Shown piece after piece: positions 24,302 through 36,940 of a stretch of DNA of 64,000 nucleotides (positions within the stretch are counted from its first letter, which is position 1; each line of letters starts with the position of its first letter). The notes under the pieces were generated by a model that saw nothing but the letters and a program-made list of their open reading frames with translations, did no database searches and was not told the DNA's origin. Origin of the DNA: Eriocheir sinensis (taxonomy: Eukaryota > Arthropoda > Malacostraca > Decapoda > Varunidae); the NCBI RefSeq assembly GCF_024679095.1, contig NW_026111829.1, forward strand, positions 197,501 to 261,500, given 5' to 3'. The translations under genes were made by a program, and so were the position numbers.

Positions 24302-26266
24302 ATATGTACCATAATTTGTCTTTTTGTGGATGCTAAAGGTGATAAGTGTGGTAGAGGACATGAGCAGAACAACGCGTATGTCAAGGGTGATGGAGGAGTC
24401 ATCGGCCTCACAGACAATCCAACTGCACTGAGGCGCTGGATGGTTGCCGGACCGGAGGTTGCTAGAGTGATTGTGGAATTTGACGACTTCAATCTGCATC
24501 CACACGACCAAGAGGAGACACGTCACCACGAAGAAACACCAAGTGTGCAGAACACTTTTGCCAGAGATGTGCGCTCACTCGTGGCCGTCATTGAAGAGCT
24601 GGGCAACCCTTTCGAGGAGGACAGTCAGGACTTGCTGGTGCTCGACACAAAGGAGATCGCAGACCCTGCAGTCATAGAAACAGTCCGTAACGCCAAGCAG
24701 ATTGGCCAAGACCAGTTTGAAGCATTCTCAAAGGAATGCATCGTGGACAGAACCAAGTCCATTGAGGTGGCAATCAACCGGAACAAGCTACCACTGTTTG
24801 CGACCAAGAGAGGACCCAATATACCCAAAGGAAAAGAACAGGTCAAATCTCTGAAGAATGATGTTGCGCTCTTCGCACGATTATATATCGGCTGCCAGAC
24901 CCGTGATGGGAATCTAGAAGAGTTCTTCAGGCATGAAAATCAGCAATGCCCTCCAGCTTTATCTGACGGAGGAAGACTGTACCTAGGGAGCAAGAGTGAC
25001 TTGCTGGTGTGCCTTGAAGGCCATGCTGAGCCTCAGTCTGAAGCTCCTACTGTCACTGCTGTTGTCCTCGATGGAGCAGTAATCGTACAGATGTTGAAGC
25101 CGGGTACTGCCAACACGTTCGAGGAATATGCACAGCAAGTGTTCATCCCATACGTTGTACAACATTTCCAACATGTATCACGTCTTGACCTTGTGTGGGA
25201 CAGCTACAGAGCAGATTACCTGAAGGCATCAACCAGAGAACAGCGTGGAAAGGGAGTACGTCGGCGTGTTGTCGACTCGGCAGTCATACCAGGAAATTGG
25301 CAAAGTTTCCTGCGAGTTGATAGCAACAAAGTGGAGCTCTTCAGCTACCTCTCCACCATGCTTGCAGAGTCCTTTCAAGAAGAAGGCAAGGAACTGGTGG
25401 TCACTGATGGGGAGCAGGTGATCTGTGTTCCACAGCAAGAGGACGTCAACTCACTCGCACCATGCAACCAAGAAGAGGCAGACACCCGCATGATGCTACA
25501 TGTAGCACATGCTGCACAACATGGTCACCACCAGATACAGGTTCGAACAGTAGACAGTGACGTCGTGGTCCTAGCAGTGATGGTAGTCCAGAAACTACCA
25601 GCTGGAGACGAACTCTGGGTAGCCTTTGGGACAGGCAAGAACTACCGCTACATTGCAGCCCATGAAATAGCTTCCCTTGGTACAGAGAAGGCATGTGCTC
25701 TTCCAATGTTTCATGCCATCACAGGGTGTGATACTGTGTCAGCCTTTGTCGGACATGGGAAGAAATCTGCTTGGGCAACATGGAACACGCTGCCAGAACT
25801 CACTGATGCCCTGCTGAGTCTGGCAAATGCACCCACAAGCATCCAAGAGGATACAATGCATGTCATCGAGAGGTTTGTCATACTCCTGTATGACCGCACA
25901 AGCAAATGCAAGGACGTCAACAAGGCGAGAAAGCAGCTCTTTGCAAAGACGAACTCTATTCAGAACATCCCGCCAACCTACGCTTCTCTGGAGCAGCATG
26001 TGAAGAGATCTGCCCTTCAGGGTGGTCATGTCTGGGGCCAGGCATTGGTACCAACGCCCGTGCTCCCTCCACCAACAGACTGGGGCTGGCATCAGAGTGA
26101 TGATGGGCCCTACACACCACTCTGGACCACACTCCCTGAGGCATCCAAGGCCTGCTATGAGCTGGTGTCTTGCGGATGCAAGAAAGGCTGCAGAAACCGC
26201 TGCAAGTGCAAGAACGCTTCACTGCAATGCACTGGTCTATGTTTCTGTGAAGGCGAATGCCAGTAG
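24302..26266 (+). CDS. Transposon-borne PIN/FEN1-like nuclease with C-terminal Cys-rich cluster (N-terminus missing)
   Basis: The frame is open from 24302, directly after the left repeat, to TAG at 26264-26266. No ATG occurs before codon 24440-24442, so the N-terminus seems lost or sits on a missing exon. Counting residues from the GTG at 24326, I see LDGAVIVQML (Asp249), LDLVWDSYRADYLK (Asp292), EEADTR (383-388), RTVDSDVVVLAV (Asp410, Asp412) and TGCDTVSAFVGHGKKSAW (Asp469). Their order and spacing resemble the acidic clusters and GxD/glycine-lysine turn of FEN1/XPG nucleases. The last 32 residues hold ten Cys in CxC pairs (CGCKKGC, CKCKN, CFCEGEC), like CXC/tesmin zinc clusters. I remember unnamed homologues in fish, cnidarians and arthropods that extend further N-terminally around HEQNNAxVKGDGG. 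Nuclease role is inferred; a transposase role is not shown. Confidence 0.7.
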   Translation: MCTIICLFVDAKGDKCGRGHEQNNAYVKGDGGVIGLTDNPTALRRWMVAGPEVARVIVEFDDFNLHPHDQEETRHHEETPSVQNTFARDVRSLVAVIEELGNPFEEDSQDLLVLDTKEIADPAVIETVRNAKQIGQDQFEAFSKECIVDRTKSIEVAINRNKLPLFATKRGPNIPKGKEQVKSLKNDVALFARLYIGCQTRDGNLEEFFRHENQQCPPALSDGGRLYLGSKSDLLVCLEGHAEPQSEAPTVTAVVLDGAVIVQMLKPGTANTFEEYAQQVFIPYVVQHFQHVSRLDLVWDSYRADYLKASTREQRGKGVRRRVVDSAVIPGNWQSFLRVDSNKVELFSYLSTMLAESFQEEGKELVVTDGEQVICVPQQEDVNSLAPCNQEEADTRMMLHVAHAAQHGHHQIQVRTVDSDVVVLAVMVVQKLPAGDELWVAFGTGKNYRYIAAHEIASLGTEKACALPMFHAITGCDTVSAFVGHGKKSAWATWNTLPELTDALLSLANAPTSIQEDTMHVIERFVILLYDRTSKCKDVNKARKQLFAKTNSIQNIPPTYASLEQHVKRSALQGGHVWGQALVPTPVLPPPTDWGWHQSDDGPYTPLWTTLPEASKACYELVSCGCKKGCRNRCKCKNASLQCTGLCFCEGECQ

Positions 26267-26642
26267 TTTGGGACAGAAAACTTGCTAGCCAACATTATGA
26301 TCTGTAGACATTCATAATTCTGGTGACCAGATTTGAAAAGTTCGGAATCATAATTAACATAGTGTGGCAAAATCTACGTTATTGTATTACATGTATGTAC
26401 TGCAGGATTACACAATAATGAAAGTTATTGTATAGGCAACTGTTTATTGTGTCCTCTTCTTGAAGCCACTTAGATTTGTTCATTTGTATTAGATCTATCC
26501 ATAAATGTATAACTGTAAGTACTGTGCCCAGAGACTGGGCTTTTGGTCGACTATATAACTACAATCTGACCATACTGTAAACTCCCCGTACTCTGTGTAT
26601 TATTTTGACTAGCATTCCATTGCAATTTTGCCAGCAATTTGA

Positions 26643-26648
26643 AATAAA
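26643..26648 (+). promoter_or_regulatory. Candidate polyadenylation signal of the transposon gene
   Basis: AATAAA lies about 375 bp after the stop codon in AT-rich sequence, before the right inverted repeat. Confidence 0.4.
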
Positions 26649-26895
26649 AAAGCAACTTCAGCAATTAAAGTGTGTTCCTGAAATCAGGTACTGGTTATTA
26701 GAGGTATTATGTCATTGAGTATTGAAATCTTCATCAAATGTCCACTTTTTCCACAAAATGGCGGCCAGTTTGGGGGCCATTTTTGAGAAGATTCATCTAA
26801 ATATCTGTTAAACACTTATTGATGTTAATTCTGATGTAAAAAAAGGAATTTTGGCCCATCTAGCACCATACTAACGACACATAATGAAGTCTATG

Positions 26896-27056
26896 TAATG
26901 ACGCTAATGTTAAATGGCGGCCATTTTGAACAATGGCCGCCATATCTTCCAAAGGGCTAATCTTGAATGCCTCCATATCCAAAATTGTTTAGAATATATT
27001 AATCTACATGTGTGCCAATTTTGGTGCTTTTAGACCAATTTGAACAATTGGTCTGC
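26896..27056 (-). repeat. Right terminal inverted repeat
   Basis: Counterpart of the left repeat. It includes a 12-bp-arm hairpin at 26914-26943 (ATGGCGGCCATT arms) and a 9-bp-arm hairpin close to the tip (AGACCAATT/AATTGGTCT, about 27031-27053). A related GGCGGCC...GGCCATTTTT motif also occurs inside at about 26753-26785. Confidence 0.9.
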
Positions 27057-27058
27057 TA

Positions 27059-29807
27059 TGCCGCGTGACTACAGGGAGGGGGGCCGCGATCCACGTCCTC
27101 CGCCACGATGTTGATGTTGAGCCTCTGAATGTTTGAGCTGACAGTGCTGACCAGTGTGTGACCACCACTACGAAGCAGAGGACGAGGTGCAGCTGGATCT
27201 AGCGAGGTCTCGATGACGTGAGAGAAGTGGGGAGAGAGGTGAGGGCGATGCAGACATTTGATGCTGAAATAGGTAACGTTGGTGCATATTCTGTCCACAA
27301 GTGGCGGAAGCTGTAGTTCACGTCACGTTGCATATTGACAATTCTGGTGGAGACGGGGCAACCAAGAATGAGCCTTATTGCCTGATTCTGGAACTTTTCA
27401 AGAGGCTGTAAAGTTGCTCTGGAGAGTTGACAAAGTGCAGGAGAGAGATAGTCAACTACAGATCGGATAAACGTTATGTATATGGTTCTGGCCACAGGGA
27501 TGGACACACCGGCAGCGTAGCTGGTCAGCCAACGGAGCGGAGCGAGACGTCGCTGCAGTCGGGCTAGCAAGTCCTGGACAAGGGGATGCACGCGCTGTCT
27601 CGCTGGGATGGAAGGGGTGATCCGGACTGGGGCGCCCAGGTAGAGATATTGCGTGCACAAAGGTATGATGGTGTTACCCACAGCGAAGTCTGGCAGTGTT
27701 CTTGCAGGACGGGGTGAGAAGATTCTGCTCTTGTCTGGGGGGATAATGAGGCCACACGAAGAGGCAGACACGTAGAAAGAATGGAGGTAGCGTTGCAGAT
27801 CTTCTGGAGAACTTGAGTGAATGCAATGTCGTCTGCATAGCATGTGATGGTCGTTCCGTCGACGTCAGGAAGTAGAGAAAGAAGGCGGTGGACGAGGATG
27901 TTGAACAAAAAGGGACTAAGAACACCACCTTGTGGGGCACCGAGCTCAAAGCGTTTTGTGGTTTTGCACGTCCCCTTGAATAGAACACGAGACGTTCTAT
28001 TACGCAGGTAACCCCTGATCCACCTCAGTAGGTTCCCTTTGACACCAAAATCGACTAATTGATCCAAAATGATATCTCCGTTGGCGACGTCAAAGGCACT
28101 TTTGAGGTCGATGAAGGCCACAACACTGGCGGGAGAGAGACGAGTGTAGAGCTCCATTAGGCAGTGGTGCGTTCCTCGCTGTGGCAAAAAGCCATACAGT
28201 CTGGGCGACAGCTTGTCCTGCAGCCGGAACATAAGACGGGAGAGGAGAATACGTTCAAAAACCTTTGAGAAACAGGAGGTGAGGGAGATAGGTCGGAACT
28301 TATCGGTGCTCGGTTTAGGGGTGGGCACAATCGTGCTGCAGGTCCAAGCTCGCGGCACGTAACCGAGGCGGAGACAGAGGGTGTACAGCTGGAGGAGAGG
28401 GTTGCTAGGGACGTCCAGGAGAGCCCGCAGAACTGCATAGGTAATGCCATCATCCCCTGGAGATGTTGCCTTACCCCTGGCGAGGGCACGTCGCAGCTCG
28501 TTGTCCGTTATTGCTACATCATCCTCTTCATCCCTGTTCAGCAAGACAGCAGTGAGACGGAGTGCACGGTAATTATCCTGGGCGGAGAGAGCGGCTTGCA
28601 CGTGCGCTGGAAGGTTGGTGACGCGAGACTGTGCTGACCATTCATCGATAAGATCTTGTGCGTAGTGAGCAGGGCTGTGGTGGAGGGCACTAGGGGTTTT
28701 CTTTTTCACAACCTTGTTGATAAGGTGCCACATGGAGGCAACACTCGTTTGATGGTTGATGCTGTCAGTGAGTTTGTGCCACGAGTCTGTCTGCACACAA
28801 CGCTGCAGGGCAACCAAGTCGTCCCTTGACAGCTGATACTGGTGTAGAGTATCGGAACATGGGCGTTGCTGAAAGACGAGGCCGTCCTCCGTCACCTTCC
28901 TCTCCGCCAGAGCGATGCGGTCATCCAGGGTCCAGGTGGGGGCAGCAGAGCGACGCCTAATGTGTGGCTTACTGACGTAACGAGTATAGAAGGCGTGCGT
29001 GGCATTGACAAGTGAAGAGTATAACTTTTCAGGGCAGTGGAGGTCAAATGTAGGAAGTTGACTAGACATGTAAGAAATGAAAGTAGGACGGTACTTGGGT
29101 GGGATTGTAATGCGAGAGCGGGTTTGGGCTGGAGTATGTGTGGCAGGAACGGAGTAATGGACACTGAGAGCAATGTGGTCAGAGAAGAGTGCCGGAACCG
29201 ATGAGCACCTGACCTGGGACGCCACGAGTCCACAGGTAAGGATGTGATCTAGTACACCGCCCCGAGCGTGGGTAGCGCCAGCAGTGTCCCATCGAGTCAG
29301 CCGATTGCGACGAATGTAGTCCAGGAGATGAGTCCCGTTGCGATTGACAGTGCCAGAGAGGTCTCCTAGGCCTAGGGCAGGGTGTCTAACGTTGAAGTCG
29401 CCCATGTACACCATGCCACGAATGGTAGGAGCTGGGAGAACATTAGGATCCATCCTGCCCGGTGCAGAGTACACGTTGCATATCCGTACGGTGCCCGCCC
29501 CAACAGTGACCTCAAAAAGCTGGAAGTTTGTGTCACCGTCCACAGAGTTCTGAAGGAAACGATGCTGAACAGAGGAGTCAAAATAGGCAACAAGTCCGTG
29601 TCGATCCCGATAAACATAGGACACGTAGCCGCTGAGCGAGGGTGCCTCCCCCACAGGTAGAGCGTGGCCAACAAATGCCTCTTGGATGAAGATGACATCT
29701 GGGTGGTGACGGTGCACATATCCCTTAAGTGCAGTAAGCTTAGCCCAATTCGTAATCCCGCAGGCATTCCACGAGAGGACATGGAGATCAACCAGATTAT
29801 CGAGCAT
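27059..29807 (-). pseudogene. LINE ORF2, endonuclease-RT part (interrupted by the DNA transposon)
   Basis: The start is taken as ATG at 29805-29807, sharing 11 nt with the end of ORF1 (ATGCTCGATAA). The EEP endonuclease shows VLSWNACGI, VIFIQEAFVG, VYMGDFNVRHP and FSDHIALSV. The RT shows TPKPSTDKFRPISLTSCFSK, the catalytic block SVVAFIDLKSAFDV, GAPQGGVLSPFLF and CYADDIAFT at about 27850. A frameshift just after YADD (about 27840) and a 5-bp direct duplication (CGTGACGTGA, about 27317-27326) break the frame. The thumb-like region continues to a stretch ending PPCSHAA/PVVTRH at 27059, where the DNA transposon interrupts. It resumes at 24128 with the RNase H. Confidence 0.8.
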
Positions 29808-31277
29808 GGCCTTTAGGAGGACGGCGGGCAGATGATGAAGTGGCAGTGGCGCGGGCACGGCCGGGTGCCGCGCTAGGTGAGGGAGGGTCCCTGGCGAGAG
29901 CAGGCAGGCTGGTGAGGAGTGGGGTCACGGAGCTCAGCTTCTCCGTAATTGTAGCGATGGAAGCAATGACGACTTGTTGAGACTCAACCAATGAATTCAA
30001 GGTCGTCTCGAGCGTGGCCTGCTTGGCAACTAAGGTATTTAGGCAAGTTTAAGTGCCTCAAAACGTTCATTGAAAGCAGAAACCTGAGTTTTGAGAGAGG
30101 CAACAGCGTCCCGAAGTGCAGTCACTTGCGGGGAGTCAGAGGTGGCGGGCGAAACACGAGGAGCGGCAGGGAGGCTTAGTGGTGGCGGCGGCGCTGGGTG
30201 AGTTGGGCGCGAGGCAGCAGGGGCCACATTGGGCTGGCGCCTCGCACACCCATGCCAGACGCTCACTCCTGCTTGATGACAGCGGGGACATTTCCAGAGC
30301 GAGGTGTCCGGAGGCGGGGGCTGTGGCTGAGTGGAGGCGGAGTCAGAAGCAGTAGAATACGAGGGAGGGTTGCGGTGTGGGCAGGTGCGTGAATCGTGAG
30401 GGCCGGAGCACCATGCACAACGCTCAGCCGCAGAACAGTAACGGGATATGTGGCCGAGGCCCCAGCATCGGAAGCACCATGGTCGCTCGTCCTGCATCCT
30501 GCGAAGCTCACAGGGTGGCAGGCACGGAAGGAAGCTGAAGCTGACACTCGGGGGCGGTGGTTCAGGGAGGCTCCAGGTGACGACCAGGCGGGGAAGGGGA
30601 GAGCCATTCTGGTAAAATCGGCGAGCAGAGTAGATGCCCGGCAACTCCTTGGCCAAGGCAGGGTCAGCACAGACAGGGTAACGAGCTAGGAGGTACGTAG
30701 GAAACTTGCGAGGCCTTTCTGGAGAGTCTTGGAGCTCGAGGGTGAGGGACAGAAACTCCCCACTCGTCACGCTGTCGATGACATCCGTGCGGCGGCGGGA
30801 GACGTATACGAAGCGAGACGTTATGGCTGCCATCTTGACTTCAGCCTGGTCACGGTCAAGTTGAAAATTTCGGGTGACTTCGGACAACCAACGAAGCTTG
30901 AGATCTACTGTCGGGTTGTCCTTGAAGAGTAGCTTGACGTAGTCAACCCTGGGGGCGAAGGCTGGTAGGTGAGAGGCGCTCAGCAACGGGGCATCGCGCG
31001 AGGAGTCCATGAGAGGTTGGGGCGGGGGAGGGCTGCTGTTCTGGGCTGATATGGCGTCCTGAGAGTCAGACGACCCCCTCTGCTTAGAGGCCTTAGCAGC
31101 AGGGGAAGACGGCTCACTGTTACTGTCAGTGTCGTGGGATATGGGGCGCTTGCCGGAGAGGGGAACCTGGCTTGCAAGACGCGGTGGCGGCCAGTCGTCG
31201 CGATCCATTGCATCCTCGTCGCTCAGCGCCAAGTCAGCCTCAAGATCCGCCAGGGAGACGGGCCCCGATGGCTCCAT
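29797..31277 (-). pseudogene. LINE ORF1 (gag-like, zinc knuckles), frameshifted near its end
   Basis: ORF1 products bind element RNA. The frame starts with a true ATG at 31275-31277 and runs 412 codons to a TAA at 30039-30041. The N-terminus is acidic and Ser/Pro-rich. Near residues 265-345 there are three Cys clusters: CFRCWGLGHISRYC, CAWCSGPHDSRTC and CPRCHQAGVSVWHGC. A final part beginning ALRDAVASLKTQVSAFNERF looks like coiled coil. A frameshift near 30045-30055 diverts it to an early stop; in another frame the heptad-like pattern continues (LNTLVAKQATLETTLNSLV) to a TAA at 29797-29799. Intact length would be about 490 residues. ORF2 begins within its last codons. Confidence 0.78.
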
Positions 31278-31328
31278 GACGGACGTAGGGAGCGAGGGGG
31301 TATGGAAGCCTCACTACTATGACAGGAG

Positions 31329-31371
31329 TGACGTATCCATGACGTCACACCAGAGGCACTGCGCATGCGCA
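31329..31371. promoter_or_regulatory. CRE and NRF1-like palindromes in the LINE 5' UTR
   Basis: TGACGTCA (31340-31347) is a perfect CRE palindrome, with a TGACGT half-site at 31329-31334. TGCGCATGCGCA (31360-31371) is a perfect palindrome matching the NRF1 consensus. They lie 50-95 bp upstream of the ORF1 ATG (31277) on the minus strand, where LINEs carry internal promoters. Function is inferred. Confidence 0.45.
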
Positions 31372-31599
31372 GAAATGAAGCCCACTGACCAGAGGGGCCC
31401 AGCCGGTCGAGTTGAATTTCTTCAAAGTCTACAGGCTAAGTCCAAACACCAAGAACCCAAATGTCATATGAGGGTAAACTGGACCTCGATGTTGCTCTCC
31501 GCAACAGCTGTAGGGAAGCGGTAGCGGGAATCCAGCAAAACACACGAAAGAAGTGGAGATCTCAGACAAGGTGTTGTTGTCCTTGGCCCTCTGGTGGCG

Positions 31600-31885
31600 T
31601 GGAGCGGTGGTGATACTGGTGGCGGTGGTGGTCTTGACAGGGGTTGTGATGGAGGTGGAGCAGAGATGGTGGTGGTGATAATTATGAATGGTGAGATGAT
31701 ACAAATGGTAGTTATATTGATAGTGAAGAAAAATAGTGATGAAAGGAATTTAGGTGATGATATTTGTGGTAGTGAATGGGGTATTGCTGGTAGTGATGGT
31801 GGTTGTGCTGTAGTTATTGTTGATGGTGAAAATAGAGGTGGTGGTGATGATGAAAGTGAAGGTGGTGGTGGTGGTGATTTCAGAA
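31600..31885. repeat. Degenerate GGT/GAT-rich simple repeat
   Basis: Imperfect GGTGGT/GATGGT sequence, not in register with the 42-bp array. The sequence from 31886 to 32320 is pyrimidine-rich from about 32030 and shows no gene. Confidence 0.7.
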
Positions 31886-32321
31886 TGTTCCGGCGGCACA
31901 TTCGAGCGGTGATCAATCAGGCAGAGTAGCGCAACACTCGCGTCGGGGAGAAGTGATGAAGCGACGGAAAGGAAAAGATAAAGAAAAAAATCACATTCCT
32001 ATTTACAACAGCAGCCATTCCCGTGACAGCCTTCAGCCCTCCTTTCCAATCTTCTTTCATTTTTCTTCCTCTTTTCTTCCTCTCCAATGCTTTTCACTTT
32101 TTCTACCATCCATTCCTACATTTTTTTACTCTTCTCCCCTCTCCTCTTACTATCTTCTCCAGTGCTTCCTCTCTCCATTTTCCTCCAATCTTATTCCCTT
32201 CTTTCCTTCTGCACTTGTCTTCTTCTTTATCTTTGTTTTCCCTCTCGATTCTTCTTCTTCTTTCCCTTCTTCCGTTTTTCACCTGCCTTCTATTCTTCTT
32301 CTTCCTTCTTCTTCTTTCTTC

Positions 32322-35235
<2,914 letters not shown>

Positions 35236-35290
<55 letters not shown>
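35236..35290. repeat. (CT)n microsatellite at the 3' end of LINE B
   Basis: About 27 CT units. A 65-bp block right after it (35290-35355) recurs at 42962-43015 after another LINE's (CT)n. Confidence 0.95.
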
Positions 35291-35293
<3 letters not shown>

Positions 35294-35355
35294 ATTTATA
35301 TGAACACATACACATATACATAACACAAGAAAAAAGGATAAGGAGAATGAAAAAG
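35290..35355. repeat. Repeat shared with 42962-43015
   Basis: Both copies contain ACACATATACATAACACAAG, an A-rich run and then AAGGAGAATGAAAA. In both places the block follows (CT)n that itself follows a LINE 3' tail. Sequence from 35356 to 35880 is purine-rich with no gene. Confidence 0.8.
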
Positions 35356-35889
35356 CTACGACTAATTAAGAAATATCGTAATGCAAAAAGAATACGAAGG
35401 ATGGAAGGAGAAAATATGAAATACAAGAGAGTAGGCAAAGAAGACGAAAACAGGACGGTTGACTAAAGGAATAAGGGATGTAGTAAAAAACAACAACAAC
35501 ATTGCAATGGAAAAACAATGAAAAAGACAAATTATAGGGAAAGTAAATGAATGAAGGAAGGAAAGAAAGCTGCGGAAGGAGATGGTGTGTGTGTTGGGAG
35601 AAAGGTGTGAAAAAGAAAGAAACGGGTTAGAAAGGAAAAGCACAGGAAGTGGAAGCAGGGAAGAGAGAGGAATGAAAGAGGGAAGGCTGAGGAAAGAAGT
35701 GCAGAGGTAAGAGGGTGAGAGAGGAAAGGAATGGACAAAAAGGAGACGAAAAGAATGAGAAAAAGATGAAAAAAGACCAATGAAGAAGAGGAATAGAAAG
35801 GAAAGTGGTAGTTAATAGGAAACAAAATTGATACAGGAATTATTAGGAAAAGGATGAAATAAAACTTGCAAATATACGGCAGGGATGTC

Positions 35890-36207
<318 letters not shown>

Positions 36208-36439
36208 TATCCTCTCCCCTCCTTCTCTCACTCCCAGGCCATATAACATGTCAACGGGAACTTCTGGACTGCTGCGACAACCGTGTGAGAGATAGCCGTG
36301 AGACACAGACCGTGGGATACAAAGCCGTGTAAGGAGAGCTACATGTGTCTGAGGACGGATCTGGCACTTACAGACGGGGAGGGTAGTTCTGGGGGTGGAA
36401 GGAGTGGAAGGGAGGAAAGGTTTGGACTGGGGCAGAGGA

Positions 36440-36940
36440 AATATAACACATATATAAGAATGTGAGATTATAGGAAAGTAAGGAGTCCACAAGAGGATAT
36501 AAAGTCTACACTACCCAAGAATGTATCTGGCCTCTTTTAAAGGTCGAATTGGCACTCACCACATGACTGCCACGCTTGTTCCACTCATTCACTACTCTGT
36601 TGGTAAGCCAGTACTAGTCCACATCCTTGTTAATTATGAATGCATCCAACTTAAACACATTATTAAGTGTCTTACCCTTATCTCTTACCACCAGAAACTT
36701 ATTGACATCACCCTCACTGCAGCCCTTCATCCATTTATAAACTTCTAACAAGCTTCCTCGCGTCCTTCGCCTTTCCAGAGGATGCACATTTGATATTCTC
36801 ATCTCGTGAGTCCCTTTTCATCTTCCTCTGCAAATATTCTAACATACTGGTGTCCATTCTATAGTAAAGGGGACAGCACTGAACCGCATAGTCGAGATAA
36901 GGTCTGGTTAATGCTGACCAATACAGTTTGGGAGAGGAGA
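36440..36940 (-). pseudogene. Degraded CR1-like LINE 3' end (RT C-terminus)
   Basis: The minus-strand translation in shifting frames gives LSRLCGSVLS, YRMDTSMLEY, KFLVVRDKGKTLNNVFKLD and NRVVNEWNKRGSHVVSAN, matching the C-terminus of family A. Many lesions and substitutions mark it as much older than A1 and A2. Its 3' end near 36480-36500 keeps a CCTCTTGTGGACTCCT block akin to the A hairpin region. Confidence 0.75.

Larger units (their letters stand above)
24131..27056 (+). mobile_element. DNA transposon with ~165-bp terminal inverted repeats, TA target duplication
   Basis: The left end 24131-24301 and right end 26896-27056 are long imperfect inverted repeats sharing CCAATTGTTCAAATTG, CACCAAAATTGGCACACATG-like, TTTTGGATATGGAGGCATTC and CATTAGCGTCATT. 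Each repeat contains a further near-perfect hairpin around GCGGCCATT (24256-24279; 26914-26943). TA lies at both borders (24129-24130; 27057-27058). Removing one TA and the element restores CGGCATATGCCG and an open host frame. One plus-strand gene fills the interior. Superfamily not recognised: TA duplication fits Tc1/mariner formally, but the protein does not. Confidence 0.88.
20830..31430 (-). mobile_element. I-superfamily-like LINE split by two later insertions
   Basis: In minus orientation: 5' UTR (about 31430-31278), ORF1 (31277-29797), endonuclease and RT (29807-27059), RNase H (24128-23369), C-terminal CCHC (about 21184-21060) and 3' UTR (to about 20830, boundary uncertain). The order ORF1 knuckles, EN, RT, RNase H, CCHC is that of the I/R1/LOA group. 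The gaps are explained exactly by a DNA transposon at 24131-27056 and CR1-like A2 at 21189-23364: removing each rejoins the peptide (…VVTRHMPLGYWQ… and …LGYRRVWQLAE…). Host length without insertions is about 5.5 kb. RT motifs remind me of Nimb-type elements, unverified. Confidence 0.82.

Noticed and set aside
24131..27056. Calling the transposon a Tc1/mariner element because of its TA duplication
   Set aside because: The protein shows no DDE/D transposase or helix-turn-helix pattern that I can recognise, and its motifs fit a PIN/FEN-like nuclease better.
30116..30689. Plus-strand open frames antisense to the LINE ORF1
   Set aside because: They are shadows of the GC-rich minus-strand ORF1, which has a start codon and zinc-knuckle motifs.
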